Positions 52,245 to 60,763 of a stretch of DNA of 64,000 bases are shown here, in pieces; the first letter of the stretch is position 1; each line of letters opens with the position of its first letter. A program made the translations under genes and the position numbers. The stretch comes from DASSSY01 sp035708205. GTDB lineage: Bacteria > Bacteroidota > Bacteroidia > Chitinophagales > Chitinophagaceae. Below the pieces are notes generated by a model. The model worked only from the letters and a program-made list of their open reading frames with translations, had not been told where the DNA came from and did not search any database. Where the stretch lies: NCBI GenBank assembly GCA_035708205.1, contig DASSSY010000004.1, positions 310,001 to 374,000 of the forward strand. The letters are read 5' to 3'.

Positions 52245-53366
52245 TTAATAATTGATCACCTGCTCTTCGTGTACCGGCATTTCCCGGAACTCATATTCCT
52301 GATTGCGCAATTGCGGTTCAAACCCGGCTTCCCGGATGGCGTCCTGTATGCCTTGCGCCGTGAAACGATGCGGGGCGCCGGCGGCGCTCACCACATTTTC
52401 CTCGATCATGATGGAACCGAAGTCATTGGCGCCGGCGTGGAGGCAGAGCTGGGCGATATGCTTACCGACCGTGAGCCAGCTGGCCTGAATATTTTTGACA
52501 TTTGGCAGCATAATACGGCTTAGCGCGATCATACGGATATATTCCGCTCCCGTAGTATCGTTTTTGGCACGCCTGATACGTCTGAGCAGTGTATCAACGT
52601 CCTGGAAGGTCCAGGGGATGAAGTTTAGAAAGCCTTTCGCTCCTTCGGGTTTTTCAGCCTGGACGGCCCGGATTTTTATCAGGTGCTCAATTCTTTCCCG
52701 GATGGTTTCCACATGACCAAACATCATGGTGGCGCTGGTGGTCAGACCGATTTGATGTGCTGTGCGCATAATGTCCAGCCATTCCCGCGCGCCGCATTTT
52801 CCTTTGGAGATCAGTCGTCTTACACGGTCGTCTAATATTTCGGCGCCGGGGCCCGGCATGCTGTCCATACCTGCATCTTTAAGTGCCAGCAAGGCTTCAC
52901 GATAGCTCACGCCGGATACTTTGCAAATATGCGCCACCTCCGGCGGACCGAGCGCATGCAGCTTTAACTGAGGGTATAGTTTCTTAAGCTGGCGGAACAG
53001 ATCGACATAATAAGATAAACCCAGGTCCGGATGATGACCGCCTTGGAGTAATAACTGTTCGCCACCATATCGGAAAGTTTCTTCTATTTTTTGTTTATAG
53101 GTGTCGATGCCGGTAATATAGGCATCCTTATGCCCCGGGATACGATAAAAGTTACAGAACTTACAATTGGCGACACAAACATTGGTAGTGTTCATGTTCC
53201 GGTCAATGATCCAGGTTACTTTCCCATGAGGAACCTGAACTTTCCGCATCTCGTTGGCCACAAAGGATAATTCCGTCAAAGGAGCGTTTTCGAACAGGAA
53301 AATGCCTTCTTCTACAGAGAGAAATTCAAAATTTAAAGCCCTTGAATATATACCTGACAGGTTCAT
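52245..53366 (-). CDS. mqnC: Cyclic dehypoxanthinyl futalosine synthase (radical SAM)
   Basis: Radical SAM enzyme of the futalosine menaquinone route; it cyclises dehypoxanthinyl futalosine. The 373 residues contain WIIDRNMNTTNVCVANCKFC, whose Cys64, Cys68 and Cys71 form the CxxxCxxC cluster site, then QLLLQGGHHPDLGLSYYVDL, LHALGPPEVAH and GPGAEILDDRVR. MqnE is a close relative; the DRNxNxTNVC and QGGxHPDLG patterns favour MqnC. It points to menaquinone made from chorismate via futalosine. No other mqn gene is in the window. Confidence 0.9.
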   Translation of the reverse strand: MNLSGIYSRALNFEFLSVEEGIFLFENAPLTELSFVANEMRKVQVPHGKVTWIIDRNMNTTNVCVANCKFCNFYRIPGHKDAYITGIDTYKQKIEETFRYGGEQLLLQGGHHPDLGLSYYVDLFRQLKKLYPQLKLHALGPPEVAHICKVSGVSYREALLALKDAGMDSMPGPGAEILDDRVRRLISKGKCGAREWLDIMRTAHQIGLTTSATMMFGHVETIRERIEHLIKIRAVQAEKPEGAKGFLNFIPWTFQDVDTLLRRIRRAKNDTTGAEYIRMIALSRIMLPNVKNIQASWLTVGKHIAQLCLHAGANDFGSIMIEENVVSAAGAPHRFTAQGIQDAIREAGFEPQLRNQEYEFREMPVHEEQVINY

Positions 53367-53467
53367 GGATCGTATTTTTGACAGAAATGGTAGATAGTTT
53401 GAACGCAGGCAAAGTTACGATATTTTGCCGGCCTGTTTTGCGGGACTATACCGTATAAATTAAAAGA

Positions 53468-53505
53468 AAAACAGGTGTGCTTTATAAACGAGTCACACCT
53501 GTTTT
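53468..53505 (-). terminator. Intrinsic terminator after sucA
   Basis: AAAACAGGTGTG (53468-53479) and its exact complement (53494-53505) form a 12-bp stem with a 14-base loop. On the minus strand it ends in TTTTTCTTTT, 24 bases past the sucA stop. Confidence 0.88.
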
Positions 53506-53528
53506 GAATAATACCTTTTTGGAACGAT

Positions 53529-56327
53529 TTAAATGCTAAAAGCTTCTTCCACTAACATTTCCTGCTCCTGGACATGCTTACGGGCAAAGCCGGTAGCCGT
53601 TGAAGCGCTGGCCTGGCGGGTCAGGTAGCCAATGTTAAGCTTTTCAAGGTTCATCTTCAGGAATGAGGCGGCGCCCATGTTGCGCGGTTCTTCCTGTACC
53701 CATAGCCATTGCGCCTGGTGATATTTTTCATACAGCTTGTTCAATTGCTGCTGGGGCAAAGGATAGATCTGCTCTAGGCGGATAATGGCGACGTCCTGGC
53801 GGTTTTCTTTCAATTGTTTATCGCTCAGGTCAAAATATATCTTGCCGCTACATAAAAGAACCCGTTTTACTTTTTGCGGATCCTGGATGGTCGGATCATC
53901 TATGACCTCTTTAAAGCCGCCTGCGGTAAATTCCTCCAGCTGAGAATGGGCCCTTACCTGGCGCAGATTGGCTTTTGGCGCGAAATTAACCAAAGGGATA
54001 CGGAACGGCAACTGCAACTGCCTTCTTAACGCGTGGAACAGGTTGGCGGATGAGGTGATGTTCGTTACAAAGATGTTGTAATCGGCTGCCTGCTGTAAGA
54101 AGCGTTCCATGCGGGCGCTGCTGTGGTCCGGGCCACCGCCTTCATAACCATGAGGGAGCAGCATCACCAAACCGTTTTGGGTTCCCCATTTTTGTTCGGC
54201 AGCCGTAACATACTGGTCGAAAACGATTTGAGCGCCGTTGGCAAAATCACCGAACTGGGCTTCCCAAAGCACTAAGTTATTGGGATTGGCCATAGCATAG
54301 CCGTATTCAAAGCCCATAACGCCATATTCGCTTAATAGGGAATTGTAAATATAGAAATCGCCCTGTGTATCGGATAACCTGGACAGGCGGCTGTATTCTT
54401 CATTGGTCTTTTCATCTTTCAGGCAGGCGTGACGATGAGAGAACGTGCCTCTCTTGATATCTTCGCCGCTCATACGTACATCGTGACCTTCCGTGAGCAA
54501 AGAGGCGTAGCCCAGCAATTCCCCGGTAGCCCAGTCTATTTCATTTTTTTCTTCAAGAAGCTTTATTTTGTCCTTCAGCAGCTTTGTGATCTTTCTAAGC
54601 GGCTGGAAACCTTCGGGAACGGCCATTATCTTTTCGAACAGGTCTTTAACCTGTTCTTTGGAGATACCGGTGTCCGGGGATTTTAAGAAATCCTCGGCTT
54701 TAGCTTTGCGCAGCTGTTGCCACCATTTTTCCGGTTCCTGGTAAGTATAGGGAAATGGCTTTTGCTTTACTTCATCAAATCTGGCCTGCAGCTCGTTCCA
54801 AAATTTATCTTCCAATTCCTTGGCCATCTGTTGCGCCTCAGGCTCCCCGTTTTCTAAAAGATAATTTGTATAAATTTCCCGGGTATTGGGATGCTTGTCA
54901 ATTAAAGAATATAAATGCGGCTGGGTAAACTTAGGCTCATCGCCTTCGTTATGCCCGTGTTTGCGGTAACAAACCATGTCAATGAAAATATCTTCATTGA
55001 ATTTCTGACGGTAGTTGGTCGCAAAGACAGCCGCTTTGACCACGGCTTCTGGATCATCCCCGTTAACGTGCAGAACGGGGGCATGTACCATAGCCGCTAA
55101 GCTCGTACAGTAATCGGAAGAACGGCCGTCCGTGAAATCGGTCGTAAAGCCGATCTGGTTGTTGATGACGAAATGGATAGTGCCACCTACCTCGTAGCCA
55201 TCCAGCTTGCTCATTTGTAACAGCTCATAAATAATGCCCTGGCCGGCAATGGCGGCATCACCGTGGATTAAAATAGGCAGGATATTATCGTATTGGTTGT
55301 CATAAAGCACATCGGCTTTGGCGCGGGCAAATCCTGTGGCTACGGGATCTACAACTTCCAGGTGAGATGGATTGGGCAGCATTTGAATATTGACATCCTT
55401 GCCATTCATGGTTTTGATATTGCTGTGGAAGCCTAAATGATATTTCACATCGCCGCTGCCCATGGTCATATCCAAAGGCATATTGCCTTCAAATTCAGAA
55501 AAGATCTGATCATAGGTCTTACGCATGATATTGGCCAGCACGTTCAGGCGCCCCCTGTGGGCCATGCCCAGAACGATTTCCTTAACGCCTGCATCTACCG
55601 CGGTATTGATAATGGCATCCAAGGCCGGGATCATGCTTTCGCCTCCCTCCAGTCCAAATCTCTTTTGACCGATATATTTTGTCGCTAAGAATTTTTCAAA
55701 AATGACCCCATAATTCAGCTTTTCGAGAATACGTTTTTGTTGCTCCAATGGCGTCTTCTCAAGCATCAGCTTTTCAAATTGGTGCTGCACCCAGAGGTGG
55801 GCGTCCACGCGGTTCATATAGGTGTACTGGATACCGATATTGGAGGCGTAGATCTTTTTCAGCTTGGCCAGTATATCGCGCAATTTGGCTTTACCCAGAC
55901 CGATATATTTACCGGCAAAATATTCTTTATCTAAATCAGCGTCGCTCAGCCCGAAATCTTTCAGGTCAAGATATGGCTTACGGTCAAGTCTTTCCCGAAT
56001 AGGGTTGGTCGTGGCAATGAGGTGGCCCCGTTTCCGGTAACAGCGGATCAGTTCAAACACGCTTAATTCTTCCCGGAGCTTTGCCGGCATGGCAAATCGC
56101 CCTTCCGTGTCTTCTTCCCACGGAGAAATATGGGTGGTTGTGCTCTGGTTCCCTTCTTCGAAATCGGGAGGAGGAACAGAGCCGCCGTTCCTGCCGGTAG
56201 CAAAGTCAAAACCTTCGAAGAACTTTTTCAGTTCCGGATCAACGGTTTCGGGATTTTTTAAATACTCGTTGTAGATGGACTCGATGTAAGCCGGGTGAGA
56301 GTGGGTTACGTATGAAAAATCTTCCAT
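53529..56327 (-). CDS. sucA: 2-oxoglutarate dehydrogenase E1 component
   Basis: TPP-dependent decarboxylase of the 2-oxoglutarate dehydrogenase complex in the TCA cycle. The 932 residues start with the lipoyl-E2-binding N-terminus (SYVTHSHPAYIESIYNEYLK). The catalytic part has EGGESMIPALD, VLGMAHRGRLNVLANI, HLGFHSNI, the TPP Mg site HGDAAIAGQGIIYELLQM, and MVCYRKHGHNEGDEP; the Pyr-like and C-terminal domains include FEYGYAMANPNNLVLWEAQF and HGYEGGGPDHSSAR. Normal length. sucB is not in the window, so E1 and E2 are not adjacent on this side. Confidence 0.97.
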   Translation of the reverse strand: MEDFSYVTHSHPAYIESIYNEYLKNPETVDPELKKFFEGFDFATGRNGGSVPPPDFEEGNQSTTTHISPWEEDTEGRFAMPAKLREELSVFELIRCYRKRGHLIATTNPIRERLDRKPYLDLKDFGLSDADLDKEYFAGKYIGLGKAKLRDILAKLKKIYASNIGIQYTYMNRVDAHLWVQHQFEKLMLEKTPLEQQKRILEKLNYGVIFEKFLATKYIGQKRFGLEGGESMIPALDAIINTAVDAGVKEIVLGMAHRGRLNVLANIMRKTYDQIFSEFEGNMPLDMTMGSGDVKYHLGFHSNIKTMNGKDVNIQMLPNPSHLEVVDPVATGFARAKADVLYDNQYDNILPILIHGDAAIAGQGIIYELLQMSKLDGYEVGGTIHFVINNQIGFTTDFTDGRSSDYCTSLAAMVHAPVLHVNGDDPEAVVKAAVFATNYRQKFNEDIFIDMVCYRKHGHNEGDEPKFTQPHLYSLIDKHPNTREIYTNYLLENGEPEAQQMAKELEDKFWNELQARFDEVKQKPFPYTYQEPEKWWQQLRKAKAEDFLKSPDTGISKEQVKDLFEKIMAVPEGFQPLRKITKLLKDKIKLLEEKNEIDWATGELLGYASLLTEGHDVRMSGEDIKRGTFSHRHACLKDEKTNEEYSRLSRLSDTQGDFYIYNSLLSEYGVMGFEYGYAMANPNNLVLWEAQFGDFANGAQIVFDQYVTAAEQKWGTQNGLVMLLPHGYEGGGPDHSSARMERFLQQAADYNIFVTNITSSANLFHALRRQLQLPFRIPLVNFAPKANLRQVRAHSQLEEFTAGGFKEVIDDPTIQDPQKVKRVLLCSGKIYFDLSDKQLKENRQDVAIIRLEQIYPLPQQQLNKLYEKYHQAQWLWVQEEPRNMGAASFLKMNLEKLNIGYLTRQASASTATGFARKHVQEQEMLVEEAFSI

Positions 56328-56409
56328 TTCTTTTAGGGGAAAGCCTGATTTAGATGATTTTAATAATAAAATTGGTTATGTTAATATTTTTTAAACCGAC
56401 TTTAAAGGA

Positions 56410-56417
56410 CAAAGGTA
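56410..56417 (-). promoter_or_regulatory. -7 element TACCTTTG for sucA
   Basis: Minus-strand full TAnnTTTG match about 83 bases upstream of the sucA ATG, in the 244-base gap to the ABC-F gene. No -33 TTG at standard spacing. Confidence 0.45.
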
Positions 56418-56571
56418 CTATAAATATATAGGATAAGGTCTGCTTATTTGTTCTTTTTGATAGCATCAAGAAGCATGCCTAATATTTTTGAATGGGTGGC
56501 GTAAGCAGTTGAATTTCTCTTTTTTCGGCGGGATCGTGTTGCCTTGAGTCCTGTTGATGGAGCGTTCAGGT

Positions 56572-58527
56572 TTAGCTTTGGTCTTCTAATGCCAGTAATT
56601 TCTCAAACAGGTCATCATAACGGACCTGGTGCTCTTTGAGCTTTTGGATTGTGGCATTATATTTTTGTTCGGTTTCCAAAAAACTGGCTTTATCGGAATA
56701 GATGGCCGGGTCGGCTAAAAGAGCTTCTAATCCGGTTTTCTCCTTCTCAATCATTGCCAGCATTTCTTCTTCATGCTGAAAGGCCTGCTGGTGCTTTTTT
56801 ATAGCCCTTTCCTTATCTTTCGGGTTCGCTTTTATATTGGTTGACGACGCGGATGGAGCCACAGGTGCCGTTTTAGGTTCGGTTCTGATTTCCCGTTTCT
56901 CTGCGGGCTTTTTCACTTGCCGTTCCTGTTGTTCTATTTTCCTGTTTTCCCATTCTTCAAATGTTCCGGAAAAGCTATTGATCGTCCCCTGATCGATTTC
57001 CCAGAAAATATTGGCGGTCCGGCTCACAAAGTATCTGTCGTGCGACACCAGGATGATGGTGCCTTCATATTGGTTCAGCGCTTCGATCAACAATTCTACC
57101 GACTGCATGTCCAAATGGTTGGTCGGCTCATCCAGCAAAAGAAAATTGGCTCTTCCGGCAATAACCTTTGCTAAGGCCACCCGGGCTTTTTCGCCACCCG
57201 AGAGCACTTTGATTTTTTTAAATACGTCATCGCCTGAAAATAGGAAACAGCCCAGCAACTGGCGTAATTCCAATTCCGTTTTGCCGCTGCCGCAAAGACT
57301 GAGCTCTTCAAGAATAGTGGCTTCCAGGTTCAGGGAGGAAAGCTGATGCTGCGCGTAAAAACTTTCCCTGACGTTGTGCCCGCCGTTTCGCTGTCCTTCA
57401 AAAGGTTCCATGCCCGAAATAATACGCAAAAGCGTAGATTTTCCCTTGCCGTTGGCGCCTACTAACGCAATCTTATCGCCGCGGGCAATTAAAGCATCGG
57501 CGTGGCTAAGGATTTCCTTGTCTCCATAATGTTTTGACGCGTCCTTCAGCTCGCAGATGATCTTTCCCGGCTGCACGGCCACATCAAAGCTGATGCGCAT
57601 TTTGGGCGTCTCAGCATCAGGCAGGGTAATCCGTTCTATCTTATCCAGCTTTTTCATCATGCTTTGCGCCTGTTTGGCCTTAGTGGCTTTGGCGCGGAAG
57701 CGTTCAATAAATTTTTCCTGCTGGCTGATAAATTTTTGCTGGTTTTCATACTCCCGTTCTAAAAAGGCCATTCGTGTAGCTTTTTCGGTTTCATAGAACG
57801 AATAATTACCGTGGTAGCTGTTGAGCTGGTATTGAAATAATTCTACAATATCCGTGACCATCCGGTCGAGGAAGTACCGGTCGTGCGATACGATGACCAC
57901 CGTGCCGGGATAGCTTTGCAGGTAGCGTTCCAGCCATTCGATTGAGGGCAGGTCTAAGTGGTTGGTCGGTTCGTCCAGCATCAGGATATCCGGCTGCTGG
58001 AGCATCATCCTGGCTAACAGTACCCGCATCCGCCAGCCGCCGCTAAATTCATCGTAGGGCCTTTGCAGCTCTTCAGTGGAGAAGCCAAGCCCTTCAAGGA
58101 TTTCGGCGGTTTTAAATTCCATTTCATAGCCTCCGGCCACCTCAAAATCATGCAGCATTTCACTATAACGCAGTAGAAGCTCCTCGTTCTCACCGTCATT
58201 TTCCAGCTCTTCCATGATGGCGCTCATATCTTTTTCTATGGCCACCGCTTTTTCATAAGCCGTCATGCCCACCGACAAAATGGAATCGCTGGTCGAAAAG
58301 CTTAATAGATCCTGGTTGAAAAAGCCGATGCTGGTATTATTGGCTTTTTGAATATTTCCGGAATCAGCGGTATATGCGCCCATGATCAGCCGAAGCAAAG
58401 TAGATTTTCCGGCACCGTTGGGGCCAACAAGACCAATGCGTTCGCCAACATTTATCTGCCAGCTGGCATCTCTTAAAATAGTGCGTGCGCCAAAAGAAAA
58501 AGAAACATTGTTGAGGGCGAGAAGCAT
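56572..58527 (-). CDS. ABC-F family ATPase
   Basis: Soluble protein of 651 residues with two ABC cassettes and no membrane domain, a translation-associated ABC-F factor. Cassette 1 has Walker A GPNGAGKST (35-43), signature SGGWRMR and DEPTNHLDLPSIEWLE; cassette 2 has GANGKGKST, LSGGEKARVALAK and DEPTNHLDMQSVE. The interdomain linker (about 245-315) is rich in Lys and Gln, and a C-terminal coiled-coil extension (about 570-650) resembles Uup/YdiF-type members. It could act on stalled ribosomes; a resistance role cannot be read from sequence. Confidence 0.95.
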   Translation of the reverse strand: MLLALNNVSFSFGARTILRDASWQINVGERIGLVGPNGAGKSTLLRLIMGAYTADSGNIQKANNTSIGFFNQDLLSFSTSDSILSVGMTAYEKAVAIEKDMSAIMEELENDGENEELLLRYSEMLHDFEVAGGYEMEFKTAEILEGLGFSTEELQRPYDEFSGGWRMRVLLARMMLQQPDILMLDEPTNHLDLPSIEWLERYLQSYPGTVVIVSHDRYFLDRMVTDIVELFQYQLNSYHGNYSFYETEKATRMAFLEREYENQQKFISQQEKFIERFRAKATKAKQAQSMMKKLDKIERITLPDAETPKMRISFDVAVQPGKIICELKDASKHYGDKEILSHADALIARGDKIALVGANGKGKSTLLRIISGMEPFEGQRNGGHNVRESFYAQHQLSSLNLEATILEELSLCGSGKTELELRQLLGCFLFSGDDVFKKIKVLSGGEKARVALAKVIAGRANFLLLDEPTNHLDMQSVELLIEALNQYEGTIILVSHDRYFVSRTANIFWEIDQGTINSFSGTFEEWENRKIEQQERQVKKPAEKREIRTEPKTAPVAPSASSTNIKANPKDKERAIKKHQQAFQHEEEMLAMIEKEKTGLEALLADPAIYSDKASFLETEQKYNATIQKLKEHQVRYDDLFEKLLALEDQS

Positions 58528-58563
58528 AATGGTTGCTTAAGTCAATGAGTGATGAATATGCCG

Positions 58564-58571
58564 CAAAATTA
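58564..58571 (-). promoter_or_regulatory. -7 element TAATTTTG for the ABC-F gene
   Basis: Minus-strand full TAnnTTTG match 36 bases before the ATG at 58527. Confidence 0.45.
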
Positions 58572-58728
58572 GGACAAATATTTTGTGCGATTTTTCGAGG
58601 AGGTATAATTTGGAACAGGGGACCTGTCTTGGCAAAAGGTATGATGCCTTGACAGGCTCTTCCGCCAGCTATGCCGGAAATTACTTTCCGAAAAAAATTT
58701 ATAACCGTCCATATTCTTCTGGAGTCCG

Positions 58729-59262
58729 CTACCTTAGAAAGGGCAAGGCCTGGTCTTTTTCCGATAATATCCGTTCTTTTTCCGGCACTTGCCAGTCTAT
58801 ATTTAAAGTGGGATCATCGTATCGAACGCCTCTTTCGGAGGCTTTGTCATAGTAATTGTCGCATTTGTAGGCTAAAATAGTACCATTTTCCAAAACTGAA
58901 AAGCCATGCGCGAAGCCTCTCGGGATGAACAGTTGCAGGTGATTTTTGCCGCTAAGCTCTACGCCCGTCCATTGCAGGTAGGTAGGGGATGCCGGCCTGA
59001 GATCAACGGCGATGTCCAAGACTTTTCCACAAATGACGCGAATAAGCTTTGCCTGGGCATATTCCCCTGTTTGAAAATGCAGGCCCCGGATAACGCCGTA
59101 GCCGGAATAAGATTGATTATCCTGAACAAAAGAAACAGGTTGTCCGCAGAGCCTTTGGAAAACCTCCTGGTTAAAGCTTTCGAAAAAATAACCCCTGTTG
59201 TCCTGGAAGACCGGAGGACTGAGAATAACGCAGTCTTTTAGCTTGGTTTCTGTTATGGTCAT
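58729..59262 (-). CDS. rfbC: dTDP-4-dehydrorhamnose 3,5-epimerase
   Basis: Cupin-fold epimerase that turns dTDP-4-keto-6-deoxyglucose into dTDP-4-keto-rhamnose. The 177 residues carry DNRGYFFESFNQ, the catalytic His in GVIRGLHFQ, VLDIAVDLRPASPTY, IPRGFAHGFSVL and a late Tyr in YKCDNYYDKASERGV. Length is normal. rfbA, rfbB and rfbD are not in the window, and the large polysaccharide locus is 34 kb away, so this gene is an orphan here. Confidence 0.94.
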   Translation of the reverse strand: MTITETKLKDCVILSPPVFQDNRGYFFESFNQEVFQRLCGQPVSFVQDNQSYSGYGVIRGLHFQTGEYAQAKLIRVICGKVLDIAVDLRPASPTYLQWTGVELSGKNHLQLFIPRGFAHGFSVLENGTILAYKCDNYYDKASERGVRYDDPTLNIDWQVPEKERILSEKDQALPFLR

Positions 59263-59687
59263 TACGTAACGACTGAGATGACATGTTTAACACGAGAGCA
59301 TGGCGGAACCAGCTACGCTCTTGTGAAATGTACCGTTTTCAGTGGTAAAAGTAATCATTTTAACGGTATGGTTACTGTTGGTAAAAGCTATTAAGGTTGT
59401 GTCTCAAAATATCGCTGACGACACTTCCCGAAAATTTATTTATTGATTAGATTTTTGAGAGGTATAGCTCAATCCCGCATGTCGGGAAGCTGAGCGGAGT
59501 CGAAATGATCGTTGTTCGGCACGTTACGAAAGGCCAAGCTGAACATAAGGGGCATTGGCGGAACACTAACTTCAGGGAGAATGCCCCGAGGTTACAAGAA
59601 AAAGCGCCCATCCAACGAAGGGTGAGCACTTTTCTTATTCAAGCCAACCAGGCACAAAAAAACAACGCTCTTTTCATGTCAATGCGC
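59263..59687. other. 425-base non-coding gap with a possible interspersed repeat
   Basis: No gene is supported. A stretch at about 59465-59545 includes AAGCTGAGCGGAGTCGAAAT, which resembles repeats I recall between genes in many Bacteroidota genomes. Other copies are not seen in this window. Confidence 0.4.
59599..59633. terminator. Imperfect hairpin downstream of the cupredoxin gene
   Basis: AAAAAGCGCCCATCC can fold onto GGGTGAGCACTTTT with two mismatches around a short loop. A/T runs on both sides give TTTTTC on the minus strand, about 55 bases past the cupredoxin stop. Confidence 0.45.
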
Positions 59688-60041
59688 TCAACGCATCATC
59701 ATAATATAGCCTTTCATCACGACATGGATGCTGCAAAAAAATGAATCGCTTTTTGCCGGCACGAAGGACCAGCGTTCCCCTTCCTGCAGGTTGGGCGAAC
59801 GCCAGGCGCTGTCGGGAAGCTGTGTGGCATTATGCGCTACCAGGTCTTTGTTGATAAAAGTAACCGTATCTCCCGGGTGAACCATAATGGTGTCGGGGAC
59901 AAATTTCATGGCGGAGATTTCAACAGTATGTTTTACCGGTGTTTTACCGGTAGTTTTTGAATTATTTTGGCATGCTGTAAAGCACGTTAAAACCACGCTC
60001 AGAAGGCTGATCGCCACCGATATTTTATTTTCGGACCTCAT
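59688..60041 (-). CDS. Cupredoxin (plastocyanin-like) lipoprotein
   Basis: A 117-residue exported copper protein. The signal peptide ends CFTACQNN, so the Cys near 24 is probably lipidated. The cupredoxin fold runs from VEISAMKFVPDTIMVHPGD to the end; copper ligands are His in LVAHNAT and the Cys, His and Met of FFCSIHVVMKGYI (CxxHxxM). Likely an electron carrier or copper-binding protein of the periplasm. Its ATG overlaps the TAA of the DUF4142 gene by one base (TAATG), showing translational coupling. Confidence 0.9.
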   Translation of the reverse strand: MRSENKISVAISLLSVVLTCFTACQNNSKTTGKTPVKHTVEISAMKFVPDTIMVHPGDTVTFINKDLVAHNATQLPDSAWRSPNLQEGERWSFVPAKSDSFFCSIHVVMKGYIMMMR

Positions 60042-60577
60042 TATTTGAATTGTTTTTGAAGCATTTCGGCATGAGCCAGGTGGGTTTTCAGGACCGGCAG
60101 CACCCCTTCTAAAAGTTTCTTTAATTCAGGGTTTTGCGTTTGTGGGATGAGCACCTTTTCAACGGCGTCAATGACGGCTTTGTGATAAGCCACCTCATTA
60201 TCCACATAAGCTTTATCAAAGGCTTTACCGGTCTTGCCGTTCAGCATTTTTTCCGTTGCCCCTGCCTGTTTGTTTAAAGATTGGCTGACCGCGTTGTCTT
60301 TGGGCGTAACTTTTAATTTGGTGGCTAAAGCTACCGCTGATTTGATGACCCCGTTATGGTCATTTTTCATGGTAGTGGCAAACTCCCGCACTTTTACATC
60401 TTTTGATTTTTTAAGCGCCAATTCCGCGTAATGGACATCAATTTGATTGGCGGTTACCGCAACGGACGCGATTTCGGCATCGTTAAGCTTTGGCGTTTGA
60501 GCCTGTACCTTGCTGTTAGAGAACATTATGCCGGCAAGAGTGGCAGTGGCGAAGATCAGGTTTTTTAGCTTTTTCAT
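60041..60577 (-). CDS. DUF4142 domain-containing exported protein
   Basis: A 178-residue secreted protein, signal peptide 1-26 (GIMFSNSKVQAQ). The DUF4142 four-helix ferritin-like bundle covers most of the rest: EIASVAVTANQIDVHYAELA, REFATTMKNDHNG and AYVDNEVAYHKAVIDAVEKV. His and Glu/Asp residues recur as in the family, but metal binding is unproven. It is the first gene of a two-gene unit with the cupredoxin. Confidence 0.9.
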   Translation of the reverse strand: MKKLKNLIFATATLAGIMFSNSKVQAQTPKLNDAEIASVAVTANQIDVHYAELALKKSKDVKVREFATTMKNDHNGVIKSAVALATKLKVTPKDNAVSQSLNKQAGATEKMLNGKTGKAFDKAYVDNEVAYHKAVIDAVEKVLIPQTQNPELKKLLEGVLPVLKTHLAHAEMLQKQFK

Positions 60578-60763
60578 TGTATTGAATGGTTTTAGTGAAA
60601 ATAATATTTAACCGTTAGAGGAGGCGTCGTGACAAAAGGTTACATCTTAATTTTATGGAAAGCTTTGCCCGGGCTGTTCTCGTTTTTCATTATGCCGTAA
60701 GCTGCTTTTTTTGTTATTTTGTAAACTCTTCTTTGAGGCGTTTTATTTTAATTCTTTCGGATC

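Noticed and set aside
58583..58852. Plus-strand open frame of 89 codons
   Set aside because: Antisense to the end of rfbC and to the ABC-F promoter region, with no domain.
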